Shown: piece after piece, positions 1-5,233 of the stretch
How positions within the stretch are numbered: position 1 is the first letter of the stretch
Layout of the letters: every line of letters starts with the position of its first letter
Translations under genes and position numbers: made by a program
The notes under the pieces: generated by a model
What the model was told of the DNA's origin: nothing
The model's input: only the letters and a program-made list of their open reading frames with translations
The model's database searches: none
DNA from: Coriobacteriales bacterium
GTDB lineage: Bacteria > Actinomycetota > Coriobacteriia > Coriobacteriales > UBA8131
DNA: 5,233 bases
NCBI GenBank assembly: GCA_031286245.1
Contig: JAITUO010000116.1
Span: forward strand, 1 to 5,233
Reading direction: 5' to 3'

Positions 1-5
1 CGTCC

Positions 6-77
6 AGGCAGCGCCGAGGCAGATCGTTTGACCGGGCTATAACATAACGAGGCAGCGCCGAGGCAGATTGTTTGACC
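6..77. repeat. Pair of 28-bp direct repeats, 44 bp apart
   Basis: Positions 6-33 and 50-77 are the same 28-bp sequence except for one base (C at 25, T at 69). Each copy begins AGGCAGCGCCGAGGCAGA and ends GTTTGACC, and each contains AGGCAG twice, 11 bp apart. The start-to-start distance of 44 bp is about four helical turns, which would suit paired protein-binding sites. A short tandem duplication of the 3' end of a gene lying to the left is equally possible: frame 1 is open from the edge to a TAA at 40-42 (ending RLTGL), and frame 2 is open to a TGA at 29-31. The left edge cuts the region, so further copies may exist. The repeat is certain; its role is unknown. Confidence 0.8.
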
Positions 78-122
78 AAGCCAAAAAAAACTGCCACAGT
101 ATTAAAGAGAATTGGAGAACGC

Positions 123-617
123 ATGTCAGGCACACCAGCAGGTTGGTACCCTGATCCTTCAGGAGACCAGACAAAGATCCGTTACTGGGACGGCAACCAG
201 TGGACAGACCAGTTTCAAGATAACCCAAATGTGATGATCTCCCAGGAGCCTGCTTTCACGGCAGCTCCTGAACCGACCTATGACCAGGGGCAAGCTACTT
301 ATCCAACAGCTACTCCTGATCCGAGAGCACAGAAAAACTATCAGGGAGCTTATCAAACCGTTCAACCTGTACCGGCTAAAGACAACTCCTCTTTGGCAAT
401 AGTCGGCCTGGTTTTAGGTATTGTCGGGCTGGTAGGAGGTTGTTTTATACCTTTCATCGGCTGGATCTGCGGTATTGTAGCGATCATCATGGGTGCAATG
501 TCGATGAAGAGCTTGAAAAAGGGAATGGCTGTGGCCGGTCTGATCCTTGGTATCCTCTCAGTCATTGGCGGGACAATCAGCTCAATCCTGGGGATGTTTT
601 TACTGTCTCTTTTATAA
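123..617 (+). CDS. DUF2510 / DUF4190-type small membrane protein
   Basis: This encodes a 164-residue membrane protein of unknown function. Residues 6-31 carry the DUF2510 signature (AGWYPDPSGD, then RYWDGNQWTD), a short Trp-rich module common in actinobacterial membrane proteins. A Pro/Gln/Thr/Tyr-rich linker follows (about 41-88), then a Gly- and Ile-rich region typical of DUF4190, with hydrophobic segments at about 91-107, 109-125 and 135-160. The basic MKSLKKG stretch sits between the last two segments. I chose the ATG at 123 because GGAGAA lies just upstream (114-119) and the start aligns with the paralogue at 860. An in-frame TTG at 72 with GAGG 8 nt upstream would add 17 residues, but these have no counterpart in the paralogue. 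The gene is probably transcribed separately from the downstream operon. Family assignment is by motif recognition only. Confidence 0.88.
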   Translation: MSGTPAGWYPDPSGDQTKIRYWDGNQWTDQFQDNPNVMISQEPAFTAAPEPTYDQGQATYPTATPDPRAQKNYQGAYQTVQPVPAKDNSSLAIVGLVLGIVGLVGGCFIPFIGWICGIVAIIMGAMSMKSLKKGMAVAGLILGILSVIGGTISSILGMFLLSLL

Positions 618-643
618 AACAATTCTTCAGATTGTATATCGAT

Positions 644-677
644 TGGCTGTCCAGCAAAAAATCAAACTGGACAGCCA
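644..677 (+). terminator. Perfect 11-bp hairpin after the first gene, possible terminator
   Basis: TGGCTGTCCAG (644-654) and CTGGACAGCCA (667-677) are perfect inverted repeats around a 12-nt A-rich loop. The hairpin begins 26 bp after the stop codon of the preceding gene and lies upstream of the next promoter, the right place for a terminator. No T-run follows on either strand, so it is not a textbook intrinsic terminator. It may instead protect the 3' end of the mRNA or terminate without a U-tract, as has been proposed for some actinobacteria. The structure is clear; the function is inferred. Confidence 0.5.
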
Positions 678-747
678 GCTAGCCTGTGAAATGATCTGAT
701 CAATCAAGCTTTCACGATCTCACTAATCCTTTAGCAACCGAAGTGGC

Positions 748-774
748 TTGATACTCAAAGCCAAATGATATAAT
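748..774 (+). promoter_or_regulatory. Sigma-70-type promoter for the ispD-cysS operon
   Basis: A perfect -10 box, TATAAT, is at 769-774. TTGATA at 748-753 matches the -35 consensus at five of six positions. The 15-bp spacer is shorter than the usual 17, so the -35 contact may be weaker or shifted. Transcription would start near 781 and give a leader of about 80 nt before the GTG at 860. It is the best promoter-like sequence I found, and it sits in the only large gap ahead of the packed gene run, so it probably drives the whole operon. A short inverted repeat, TGGCTT (744-749) and AAGCCA (758-763), overlaps the -35 region and could be an operator. Confidence 0.6.
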
Positions 775-859
775 CCACGGGTGAATAGCTTTAGCTTGTG
801 GAGTAGACCGATGCTTCTGGATCCGCTGACGTAATGTGACTGGTAAGGAGGAGTGACAG
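775..859 (+). other. Untranslated leader of the operon
   Basis: This is the stretch between the predicted promoter and the GTG start at 860. I see no tRNA, no T-box-like conserved element, no recognised riboswitch and no leader peptide with clustered cysteine codons. The strong Shine-Dalgarno of the next gene closes it. The rest of the gap (618-747) contains only the hairpin at 644-677; the remainder shows nothing I can identify. Confidence 0.4.
845..853 (+). promoter_or_regulatory. Strong Shine-Dalgarno that fixes a GTG start
   Basis: AAGGAGGAG lies about 7-8 nt before the GTG at 860. An in-frame TGA at 854-856 rules out any earlier start, so this site and the GTG together define the beginning of the second DUF2510 gene. 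Confidence 0.8.
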
Positions 860-1381
860 GTGGCTGTGCCTGCAGCTGGTTGGTACCGTGACCCTATCGA
901 AGGTGATTATTATGTCCGTTACTGGGACGGCCGACGGTGGACTGACCATGTGCAGAACAACCCAGAGGCCCTAATAAACCCAAAATGGCCTGTGGTTCCA
1001 GTTGATGTTGCCCCACTGACAGATCAAGCCTATCCTTCAGGCACACCATTGTTGCTGCAGCAGGCCAACCAATCCAACTTGCCAATGCAGCTGCCGGTTG
1101 CCGATCGTTCCAACCAGGCTGTAACCAGCCTGGTTTTAGCTCTGATAGCTGTCCCTCTCGACTGTCTGGTACTGTTGGCTGGTTATGTATGCAGTATTTT
1201 AGCTATTATTTTTGCTGTGCGCAGTATGAACAGCCGTCTGCGTCAGACAGCGATCGCCGGTCTGGTGATTGGGATCATTGCCTTGTTTGTCACAATTCTC
1301 CTTCACGTGATCTTTGCTTTGGCGTTTCTAGGCATTATCGATGTCCCGGGCTTGGATATACCGACGTTTTGGACCGATTGA
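860..1381 (+). CDS. DUF2510-containing membrane protein, paralogue, coupled to ispD
   Basis: This encodes a 173-residue membrane protein of unknown function. Residues 6-31 hold the DUF2510 motif (AGWYRDP, RYWDGRRWTD), followed by NNPEALI, which parallels DNPNVMI in the upstream paralogue. A Pro/Gln-rich linker (about 41-85) leads to hydrophobic segments at about 87-119, probably two helices, and 129-159. The basic stretch RSMNSRLRQ lies between them, as in DUF4190 proteins. The short tail ends in WTD. The two genes also match in nucleotide sequence over the motif, so they look like an old tandem duplication; the membrane parts have diverged much more. The stop codon TGA at 1379-1381 shares its last base with the ATG of ispD, so this protein is probably made from the same mRNA as the isoprenoid enzymes. 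Whether it works with them is unknown. Confidence 0.88.
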   Translation: MAVPAAGWYRDPIEGDYYVRYWDGRRWTDHVQNNPEALINPKWPVVPVDVAPLTDQAYPSGTPLLLQQANQSNLPMQLPVADRSNQAVTSLVLALIAVPLDCLVLLAGYVCSILAIIFAVRSMNSRLRQTAIAGLVIGIIALFVTILLHVIFALAFLGIIDVPGLDIPTFWTD

Positions 1382-2250
1382 TGACAGAACCACTAACAGA
1401 TACTAATTCTAGTAACAGTTCATCACAGATGGCAGTATTAGAGCCGACCAGCCTGTCATTAATCGCTGAGCAGATTGATATGGACTCTCTGACCGCCTCT
1501 CTGGCAGCGCTGCGTGAGCCGGTGTCTGAGAAACCCACTACAGCGGCTGTGATAGTTGCCGGCGGTAGTGGGGAGCGTTTTGGAAACCCAGAAGGCAAAC
1601 AGCTTTTACGGATCCTTGGGAAACCAATACTGACCTGGAGTGCTGAGGCTTTTGATGCAGTCGCTGATGTCGGCCTGATAGTGATCGTCGCTCCGCCTGA
1701 GCGCATTGAGGAGTACCGGTACGAGGCCATTGACTGTTTTCAGTTTTCTACGCCTATCATCATGGCTGCAGCCGGTGCTATTCGCCAGGAGTCTTCATTC
1801 TCTGGCATCAATCAAGTGCCGGAAGATTATGAGTTGATCGCCATCCACGATGGTGCCCGGCCTTTGATTACATCGGAGCTGATCAGCCATGTCATCTCGA
1901 CAGTACGTGGTAACCTGGAAATCGACGGAGTGGTTGTCGGATATCCGGCAATTGATACCCTGAAGCTGGTCAACGGTCTGAGGATATTAGGTTCCCCGGA
2001 TCGATCTTTGTTGTGGGTTGCCCAGACACCTCAGGTTTTTCGGGCTCCAATCATTCGCGAAGCGCATATGTCTGCTTTGACTGAAGGTTTTGTTGGAACT
2101 GACGACTCATCCTTAGTTGAGCGTATCGAAGGCAGCATGATGCTGGTACAAGGCCCACGAGACAATTTTAAGTTGACCGTACCAGAAGACCAGGCATCGA
2201 TCGAGGCGGCGCTGTTACGTCGTATGGCAGAGAAGGGGATATTGCTTTGA
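1381..2250 (+). CDS. ispD: 2-C-methyl-D-erythritol 4-phosphate cytidylyltransferase (IspD)
   Basis: IspD is the cytosolic enzyme that joins CTP and methylerythritol 4-phosphate to make CDP-methylerythritol, the third step of the MEP isoprenoid pathway. The nucleotide-binding signature AAVIVAGGSGERFG is at residues 55-68, with Arg66 and Lys73 (in EGKQ) in the expected catalytic positions. HDGARPL is at 156-162, DTLK at 192-195, DRSLLWVAQTPQVF at 207-220 with Arg208, TDDSSLVE at 240-247, and DNFKLTVPED at 261-270 with Lys264. The usual Pro before the catalytic lysine (PKQ) is Gly here. At 289 residues the protein is longer than the usual 230 or so, because about 52 residues precede the first strand: a Ser/Thr/Asn-rich piece, then a likely helix. 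The ATG at 1381 overlaps the previous stop (TGATG) without a clear Shine-Dalgarno, suggesting translational coupling. In-frame ATGs at 1429 and 1480 are alternative starts but also lack good ribosome binding sites. Confidence 0.95.
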   Translation: MTEPLTDTNSSNSSSQMAVLEPTSLSLIAEQIDMDSLTASLAALREPVSEKPTTAAVIVAGGSGERFGNPEGKQLLRILGKPILTWSAEAFDAVADVGLIVIVAPPERIEEYRYEAIDCFQFSTPIIMAAAGAIRQESSFSGINQVPEDYELIAIHDGARPLITSELISHVISTVRGNLEIDGVVVGYPAIDTLKLVNGLRILGSPDRSLLWVAQTPQVFRAPIIREAHMSALTEGFVGTDDSSLVERIEGSMMLVQGPRDNFKLTVPEDQASIEAALLRRMAEKGILL

Positions 2251-2284
2251 CAATTGTGCTGAATAGATTAAAGGTAGATGAGTA

Positions 2285-2845
2285 ATGGCATTCCGGATTG
2301 GCATAGGCTACGACATGCATGCCTTTGCACCAGTCTCGGCGGCCCGACCGCTGGTGATTGGGGGAGTGCATTTCCCAGACACACCAGGCCTGGCAGGCCA
2401 TTCGGACGCCGATGTTTTGACACATGCAGTGGCAGACGCCTTGTTAGGCGCTGCTCGGTTGGGAGATCTCGGTGAACATTTTCCAGATTCAGATCCGAGA
2501 TACCTACAAGCCGACTCATTGGAACTGCTTAGGCAAGTCACTCAGAAGGTAGCCGAGGCGGGGTTTCAAATCGTTGACGTTGACTGCGTGGTTCTTGCCG
2601 AGCAGCCCAAGCTGTCGCCGCATCGTGTGAAAATGCAAGAAAACCTGGCGGCTGCAATGCTGATTACTACTGAAGCAGTTGGCGTCAAAGCCACAACAAC
2701 CGAGGGATTGGGTGCGATTGGCCGCCGGGAAGGCATAGCAGCTACCGCTGTTGCTTTACTGGAATCAACCATCATTGACTCCGGTAATACAGACCAAGCG
2801 GGCTTCTCCACATATAACCCATCATTTTTAACCAACAAGGTGTAA
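2285..2845 (+). CDS. ispF: 2-C-methyl-D-erythritol 2,4-cyclodiphosphate synthase (IspF)
   Basis: IspF cyclises CDP-methylerythritol 2-phosphate to methylerythritol 2,4-cyclodiphosphate with release of CMP, two steps after IspD in the MEP pathway. The N-terminus RIGIGYDMHAF supplies the metal ligands Asp10 and His12, and GHSDADVLTHAVADALLGA (38-56) supplies His47. GDLGEHFPDSDP (60-71), the PKL of the cytidine-binding region (108-110), KATTTEGLG (135-143) and GRREGIAA (146-153) are all present, so it should be active; the family works as a trimer. It has 186 residues against the usual 155-160 or so. The excess is a polar C-terminal tail (about 161-186) after the last conserved segment. The start at 2285 lies 34 nt after ispD, with AAAGGT about 10 nt upstream. 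The intervening kinase gene ispE is not in this window. Confidence 0.96.
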   Translation: MAFRIGIGYDMHAFAPVSAARPLVIGGVHFPDTPGLAGHSDADVLTHAVADALLGAARLGDLGEHFPDSDPRYLQADSLELLRQVTQKVAEAGFQIVDVDCVVLAEQPKLSPHRVKMQENLAAAMLITTEAVGVKATTTEGLGAIGRREGIAATAVALLESTIIDSGNTDQAGFSTYNPSFLTNKV

Positions 2846-2847
2846 AC

Positions 2848-3558
2848 ATGTTTAAGTATCTACGCGAAGACATCAGACAAGTCAAGCAATGTGACCCGGC
2901 AGCGACATCAGGTATAGCTATCCTGCTGTGTTACCCCGGCATTCATGCGACCTGTGCCCATCGCATCGAGCATTGGCTCTGGCGAGCCGGCCGGCGTGGT
3001 CTGGCCCGCTTTTTATCTCAATGCACTCGCTTCTTCACTGGCATAGAAATCCATCCCGGAGCTCAGTTGGGCCGTCGGGTGTTCATCGACCATGGTATGG
3101 GAGTGATTATCGGAGAGACTGCCATAGTTAAAGATGAAGTGGTTTTATACCAGGGAGTAACACTTGGTGGTACTGGGAAGGACAGTGGTAAACGACATCC
3201 CAATATCGAGGAGCATGTGGTGATTGGTGTGGGAGCCTCAGTACTGGGCAACATCACAATTGGTGCTCGAACTAAAGTCGGTGCTGGTGCGGTTGTGGTC
3301 GACAATGTACCCGAGGACTGTACAGTAGTAGGAGTGCCCGGACGTGTTGTCACCCAAAATGGCATTCGGATCTGCCCTGCCGATCCCTACCGGCGTGACC
3401 TGCTGCCTGACCCGGTCGAGTCTCAAATCAAAAGCCTGACACAACGAATCGAGTATCTGGAAGCTTTGGCAGTCAGTCAACAGGCAGGAATTCTATCAGC
3501 GAGCTCTGATAATGGACAGCCTGTCACACAAATCTCTATAAGTGGCATTGAGAGATAA
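2848..3558 (+). CDS. cysE: Serine O-acetyltransferase (CysE)
   Basis: CysE transfers an acetyl group from acetyl-CoA to serine, giving O-acetylserine, the precursor that cysteine synthase turns into cysteine. Residues 1-64 match the end of the helical N-terminal domain (DPAA, YPGIHA, RIEHWLW). A left-handed beta-helix of hexapeptide repeats follows (about 65-168), containing IHPGAQLG, the catalytic pair Asp81-His82 (FIDHGMGVIIGET), VTLGGTGK (104-111), KRHP with Arg116 and His117, and GVPGRVV near the end. At 236 residues it is the short type that lacks most of the N-terminal domain of the E. coli enzyme. The C-terminal 65 residues include a helix with coiled-coil-like spacing (about 191-208), then a low-complexity end. 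The ATG lies 2 nt after the ispF stop, and its AAGG site (2837-2840) is inside ispF. The substrate could be homoserine in a distant relative, but the motifs favour serine. Confidence 0.95.
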   Translation: MFKYLREDIRQVKQCDPAATSGIAILLCYPGIHATCAHRIEHWLWRAGRRGLARFLSQCTRFFTGIEIHPGAQLGRRVFIDHGMGVIIGETAIVKDEVVLYQGVTLGGTGKDSGKRHPNIEEHVVIGVGASVLGNITIGARTKVGAGAVVVDNVPEDCTVVGVPGRVVTQNGIRICPADPYRRDLLPDPVESQIKSLTQRIEYLEALAVSQQAGILSASSDNGQPVTQISISGIER

Positions 3559-3576
3559 ATAGACCATGGAGGCAAA

Positions 3577-5058
3577 GTGAGGCTTTATAACACCCTGACG
3601 CGCCAAAAGGAGCAATTCATCCCTATCAAACCTGATGAGGTTGGGTTTTATGTCTGTGGGCCAACAGTCTACAACCATATCCACATCGGTAATGCCCGGA
3701 CCTTCATTTCCTTTGATGTGATCCGACGGTATTTTGAGTACTTAGGCTATCAGGTCAATTTCATCCAAAACATCACCGATGTTGATGACAAGATCATCAA
3801 TCGCGCTGCCGAAGAAGGCATCACACCAGATGCGGTAGCAAAAAAATACACAGAAGCTTTCATTCAAGCCATGCAAACCTTGGGAGTCAAGCCACCTAGT
3901 CAGCAGCCCAGAGCAACCGAGGAACTGGCAGCGATGATCTCAATCATCAAGCACCTGGTTGATAATGGCCATGCTTATGTTGTCGATGGGGACGTCTATT
4001 TCGCGGTGCGCTCCTATGCTGACTATGGTGCCTTAAGTGGCCGCAATATCGACCAGTTGAAAAGTGGTGCCCGGGTCGAAGTCGACGAGCGCAAGTCTGA
4101 CGCCTTGGACTTTGCCCTCTGGAAAGCCGCCAAACCTGGTGAACCAGCTTGGGATTCTCCCTGGGGGCCTGGCCGGCCAGGTTGGCATATCGAATGCTCG
4201 GCGATGAGCCAGCGTTATCTGGGTGAGAGTTTCGATATCCATGGTGGGGGAGAAGACCTGATATTTCCGCATCACGAAAACGAAATAGCCCAGTCGAAAG
4301 CTGCCGGTAACGGCTTTGCCCGCTACTGGTTGCATGGTGGCATGCTGACAATCAATGAGGAAAAGATGAGCAAGTCGGTCGGGAACTTCTTGCTGCTGAA
4401 AGATGTCTTAAATCAAGTCCGCCCCCAGGCCCTGCGGCTGCTGATGTTACAGAGCCACTATCGATCACCTTTCGATTATTCACCGATGCGCCTGGATGAG
4501 GCAGAGTCAGCACTGATCCGTGTGGAAAATGCTTTGCGTAACTTGGATTGGGCAGCCAATGCCGAGCCGGCATTTACTACAGAAGACTTGGGTCAAGCAA
4601 ACCAATTGCACCAACAGCTTCAGATCACCGACCAACGCTTCACTGAACAAATGGACGACGACTTTAACACCGCCGGAGCGGTGGCTGCTATCTACCAGCT
4701 GATCAGCGATGCTAACACCAGTATTTCCAGTGGGTTGGCAGGGCCGGCCCATGCTCAGGCGGCCTCAGATACCGCAGCAGTTATCCGTAGATTACTTGGT
4801 GTTTTGGGCATCGACCTGGTTGAAGCCAGCATCGAATTGCCCGCAGGCATTATCGCATTAGCAAATGAACTGACAGGTTTTGCTGGAGACAACCTCGACA
4901 AAGCTGCGGCCGATCTACTGGCTCTCAGGGCTTTTGCTCGCAGTACCCAAGACTGGCAAACTGCTGATGCAATCCGCGAAGGGTTGTCTGCCTTAGGATT
5001 AGGAATCGAAGACACTGCCAACGGAATGCGATTGTTTTTGACTGACAGACAGAGCTAG
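3577..5058 (+). CDS. cysS: Cysteinyl-tRNA synthetase (CysS)
   Basis: CysS attaches cysteine to tRNA-Cys in the cytosol; it is a class I synthetase, usually a monomer. The sequence reads YVCGPTVYNHIHIGNAR near the N-terminus, with the HIGH-type motif as HIGN (36-39). The zinc ligands appear as Cys28, Cys207 (WHIECSAMS), His232 and Glu236 (PHHENEIAQS). GESFDIHGGGEDL is at 216-228 and KMSKS at 263-267. The DALR-type helical domain follows (about 340-415, including DDDFNTAGAVAAIYQL), then a C-terminal region ending in WQTADAIREGLSALG and a short tail. At 493 residues it is a normal full-length enzyme. The start is GTG, with GGAGG at 3568-3572 unusually close (4 nt). The gap to cysE is 18 nt, so the supply of cysteine and its use in translation are probably co-expressed. 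Confidence 0.97.
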   Translation: MRLYNTLTRQKEQFIPIKPDEVGFYVCGPTVYNHIHIGNARTFISFDVIRRYFEYLGYQVNFIQNITDVDDKIINRAAEEGITPDAVAKKYTEAFIQAMQTLGVKPPSQQPRATEELAAMISIIKHLVDNGHAYVVDGDVYFAVRSYADYGALSGRNIDQLKSGARVEVDERKSDALDFALWKAAKPGEPAWDSPWGPGRPGWHIECSAMSQRYLGESFDIHGGGEDLIFPHHENEIAQSKAAGNGFARYWLHGGMLTINEEKMSKSVGNFLLLKDVLNQVRPQALRLLMLQSHYRSPFDYSPMRLDEAESALIRVENALRNLDWAANAEPAFTTEDLGQANQLHQQLQITDQRFTEQMDDDFNTAGAVAAIYQLISDANTSISSGLAGPAHAQAASDTAAVIRRLLGVLGIDLVEASIELPAGIIALANELTGFAGDNLDKAAADLLALRAFARSTQDWQTADAIREGLSALGLGIEDTANGMRLFLTDRQS

Positions 5059-5066
5059 ACCAAGCA

Positions 5067-5073
5067 GGGGAGG
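5067..5073 (+). promoter_or_regulatory. Strong Shine-Dalgarno for the last gene
   Basis: GGGGAGG lies 6 nt before the ATG at 5080. It supports a real start there, just downstream of cysS, rather than a broken or misread gene. A GTG immediately before it (5077) is an alternative that adds one residue. Confidence 0.8.
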
Positions 5074-5079
5074 CGAGTG

Positions 5080-5233
5080 ATGAGTGATTGGCGCGATGAT
5101 AACAGAGACCTTGCCGGTAGTCCATACCCCTACCAATATGCAACCTTATATGACCTGATCTCTGCTTCCCGGGGTAAGCAGCAGGCTCTGATTGTCGCTT
5201 TGGACCACATCACCGACGTCGGTAACTTGGGAG
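5080..5233 (+). CDS. TrmH/SpoU-family RNA 2'-O-methyltransferase, RlmB-like, 5' part
   Basis: The visible 51 residues end in ALIVALDHITDVGNLG, which matches the first strand and motif 1 region of SPOUT methyltransferases (typically LDGVTDPHNLGA). The preceding YQYATLYDLISAS matches the linker just before the catalytic domain in RlmB-type proteins. RlmB methylates the 2'-OH of a guanosine in 23S rRNA, and an rlmB homologue commonly follows cysS, so position supports the call. The normal N-terminal substrate-binding domain (about 70-80 residues, GRNPVxEAL) is absent: only about 15 residues precede the linker, and cysS ends 21 nt upstream. The gene may encode a shortened enzyme with a different target, so no symbol is given. 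The gene runs off the right edge, and the catalytic knot is not visible. Confidence 0.8.
   Translation, partial: MSDWRDDNRDLAGSPYPYQYATLYDLISASRGKQQALIVALDHITDVGNLG

Noticed and set aside
28..43. TTGACC and TATAAC as a promoter for the first gene
   Set aside because: They are separated by only 4 bp, and no other pairing with TTGACC at 72-77 has usable spacing (TATTAA at 100 is 22 bp away). The promoter of the first gene may lie outside the window or be non-canonical.
72..122. TTG start at 72 extending the first DUF2510 protein by 17 residues, with an A8 run that could cause phase variation
   Set aside because: The ATG at 123 has its own ribosome binding site and aligns with the paralogue's start. 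The A-run is then upstream of the coding region and would not alter the protein.
775..859. T-box or cysteine attenuator leader ahead of the operon
   Set aside because: No T-box consensus, no terminator/antiterminator pair and no leader peptide with cysteine codons can be seen in this short stretch.
2247..2275. Perfect TTGACA overlapping the ispD stop, as an internal promoter for ispF
   Set aside because: No acceptable -10 box lies 15-19 bp downstream; the nearest candidates (TAGATT at 2264, TAAAGG at 2269) are mis-spaced or poor matches. The gap is only 34 bp, in keeping with an operon.
3947..4351. Open frames of 100-134 codons on the minus strand inside cysS
   Set aside because: They lie opposite a strongly conserved synthetase gene, have no recognisable motifs and are typical antisense shadows.
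5056..5082. In-frame readthrough of the cysS TAG into the methyltransferase as a fusion
   Set aside because: The two genes happen to share a frame, separated by one TAG, but the second has a strong Shine-Dalgarno and its own ATG, and cysS ends at a normal length. No readthrough signal is visible.

Overview
The window looks like chromosomal housekeeping DNA from an actinobacterium of moderate GC content. Two features point there: tandem small membrane proteins with the actinobacterial DUF2510 motif (AGWYxDP ... RYWDGxxWTD), and the order ispD-ispF-(cysE)-cysS-rlmB, a layout known with variations in Actinomycetota and Bacillota. Some sequence details (LDHITDVGNLG in the last gene, cysE between ispF and cysS) make a Coriobacteriia-like lineage plausible. 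That is recall-based inference, not a search result. All supported genes are on the + strand.

Layout. Positions 1-77 carry two near-identical 28-bp direct repeats. Positions 123-617 encode a DUF2510/DUF4190-type membrane protein. The 242-bp gap that follows (618-859) holds a strong hairpin (644-677), a good promoter (TTGATA / TATAAT, 748-774) and a leader of roughly 80 nt ending in a strong Shine-Dalgarno. From 860 to the right edge the genes are tightly packed and look like one operon: a second DUF2510 membrane protein (860-1381), ispD (1381-2250, start overlapping the previous stop by 1 nt), ispF (2285-2845), cysE (2848-3558), cysS (3577-5058) and the 5' end of a TrmH/RlmB-type rRNA methyltransferase (5080 to the edge).

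How the genes fit together. IspD and IspF are two steps of the non-mevalonate (MEP) isoprenoid pathway. CysE makes O-acetylserine, the precursor of cysteine, and CysS charges cysteine onto its tRNA. The last gene probably methylates rRNA. The least understood parts are the two paralogous membrane proteins, one apparently translationally coupled to ispD, and a methyltransferase start that leaves no room for the usual N-terminal substrate-binding domain. I see no mobile element, CRISPR array, tRNA or rRNA. No clearly new multi-gene system is evident.
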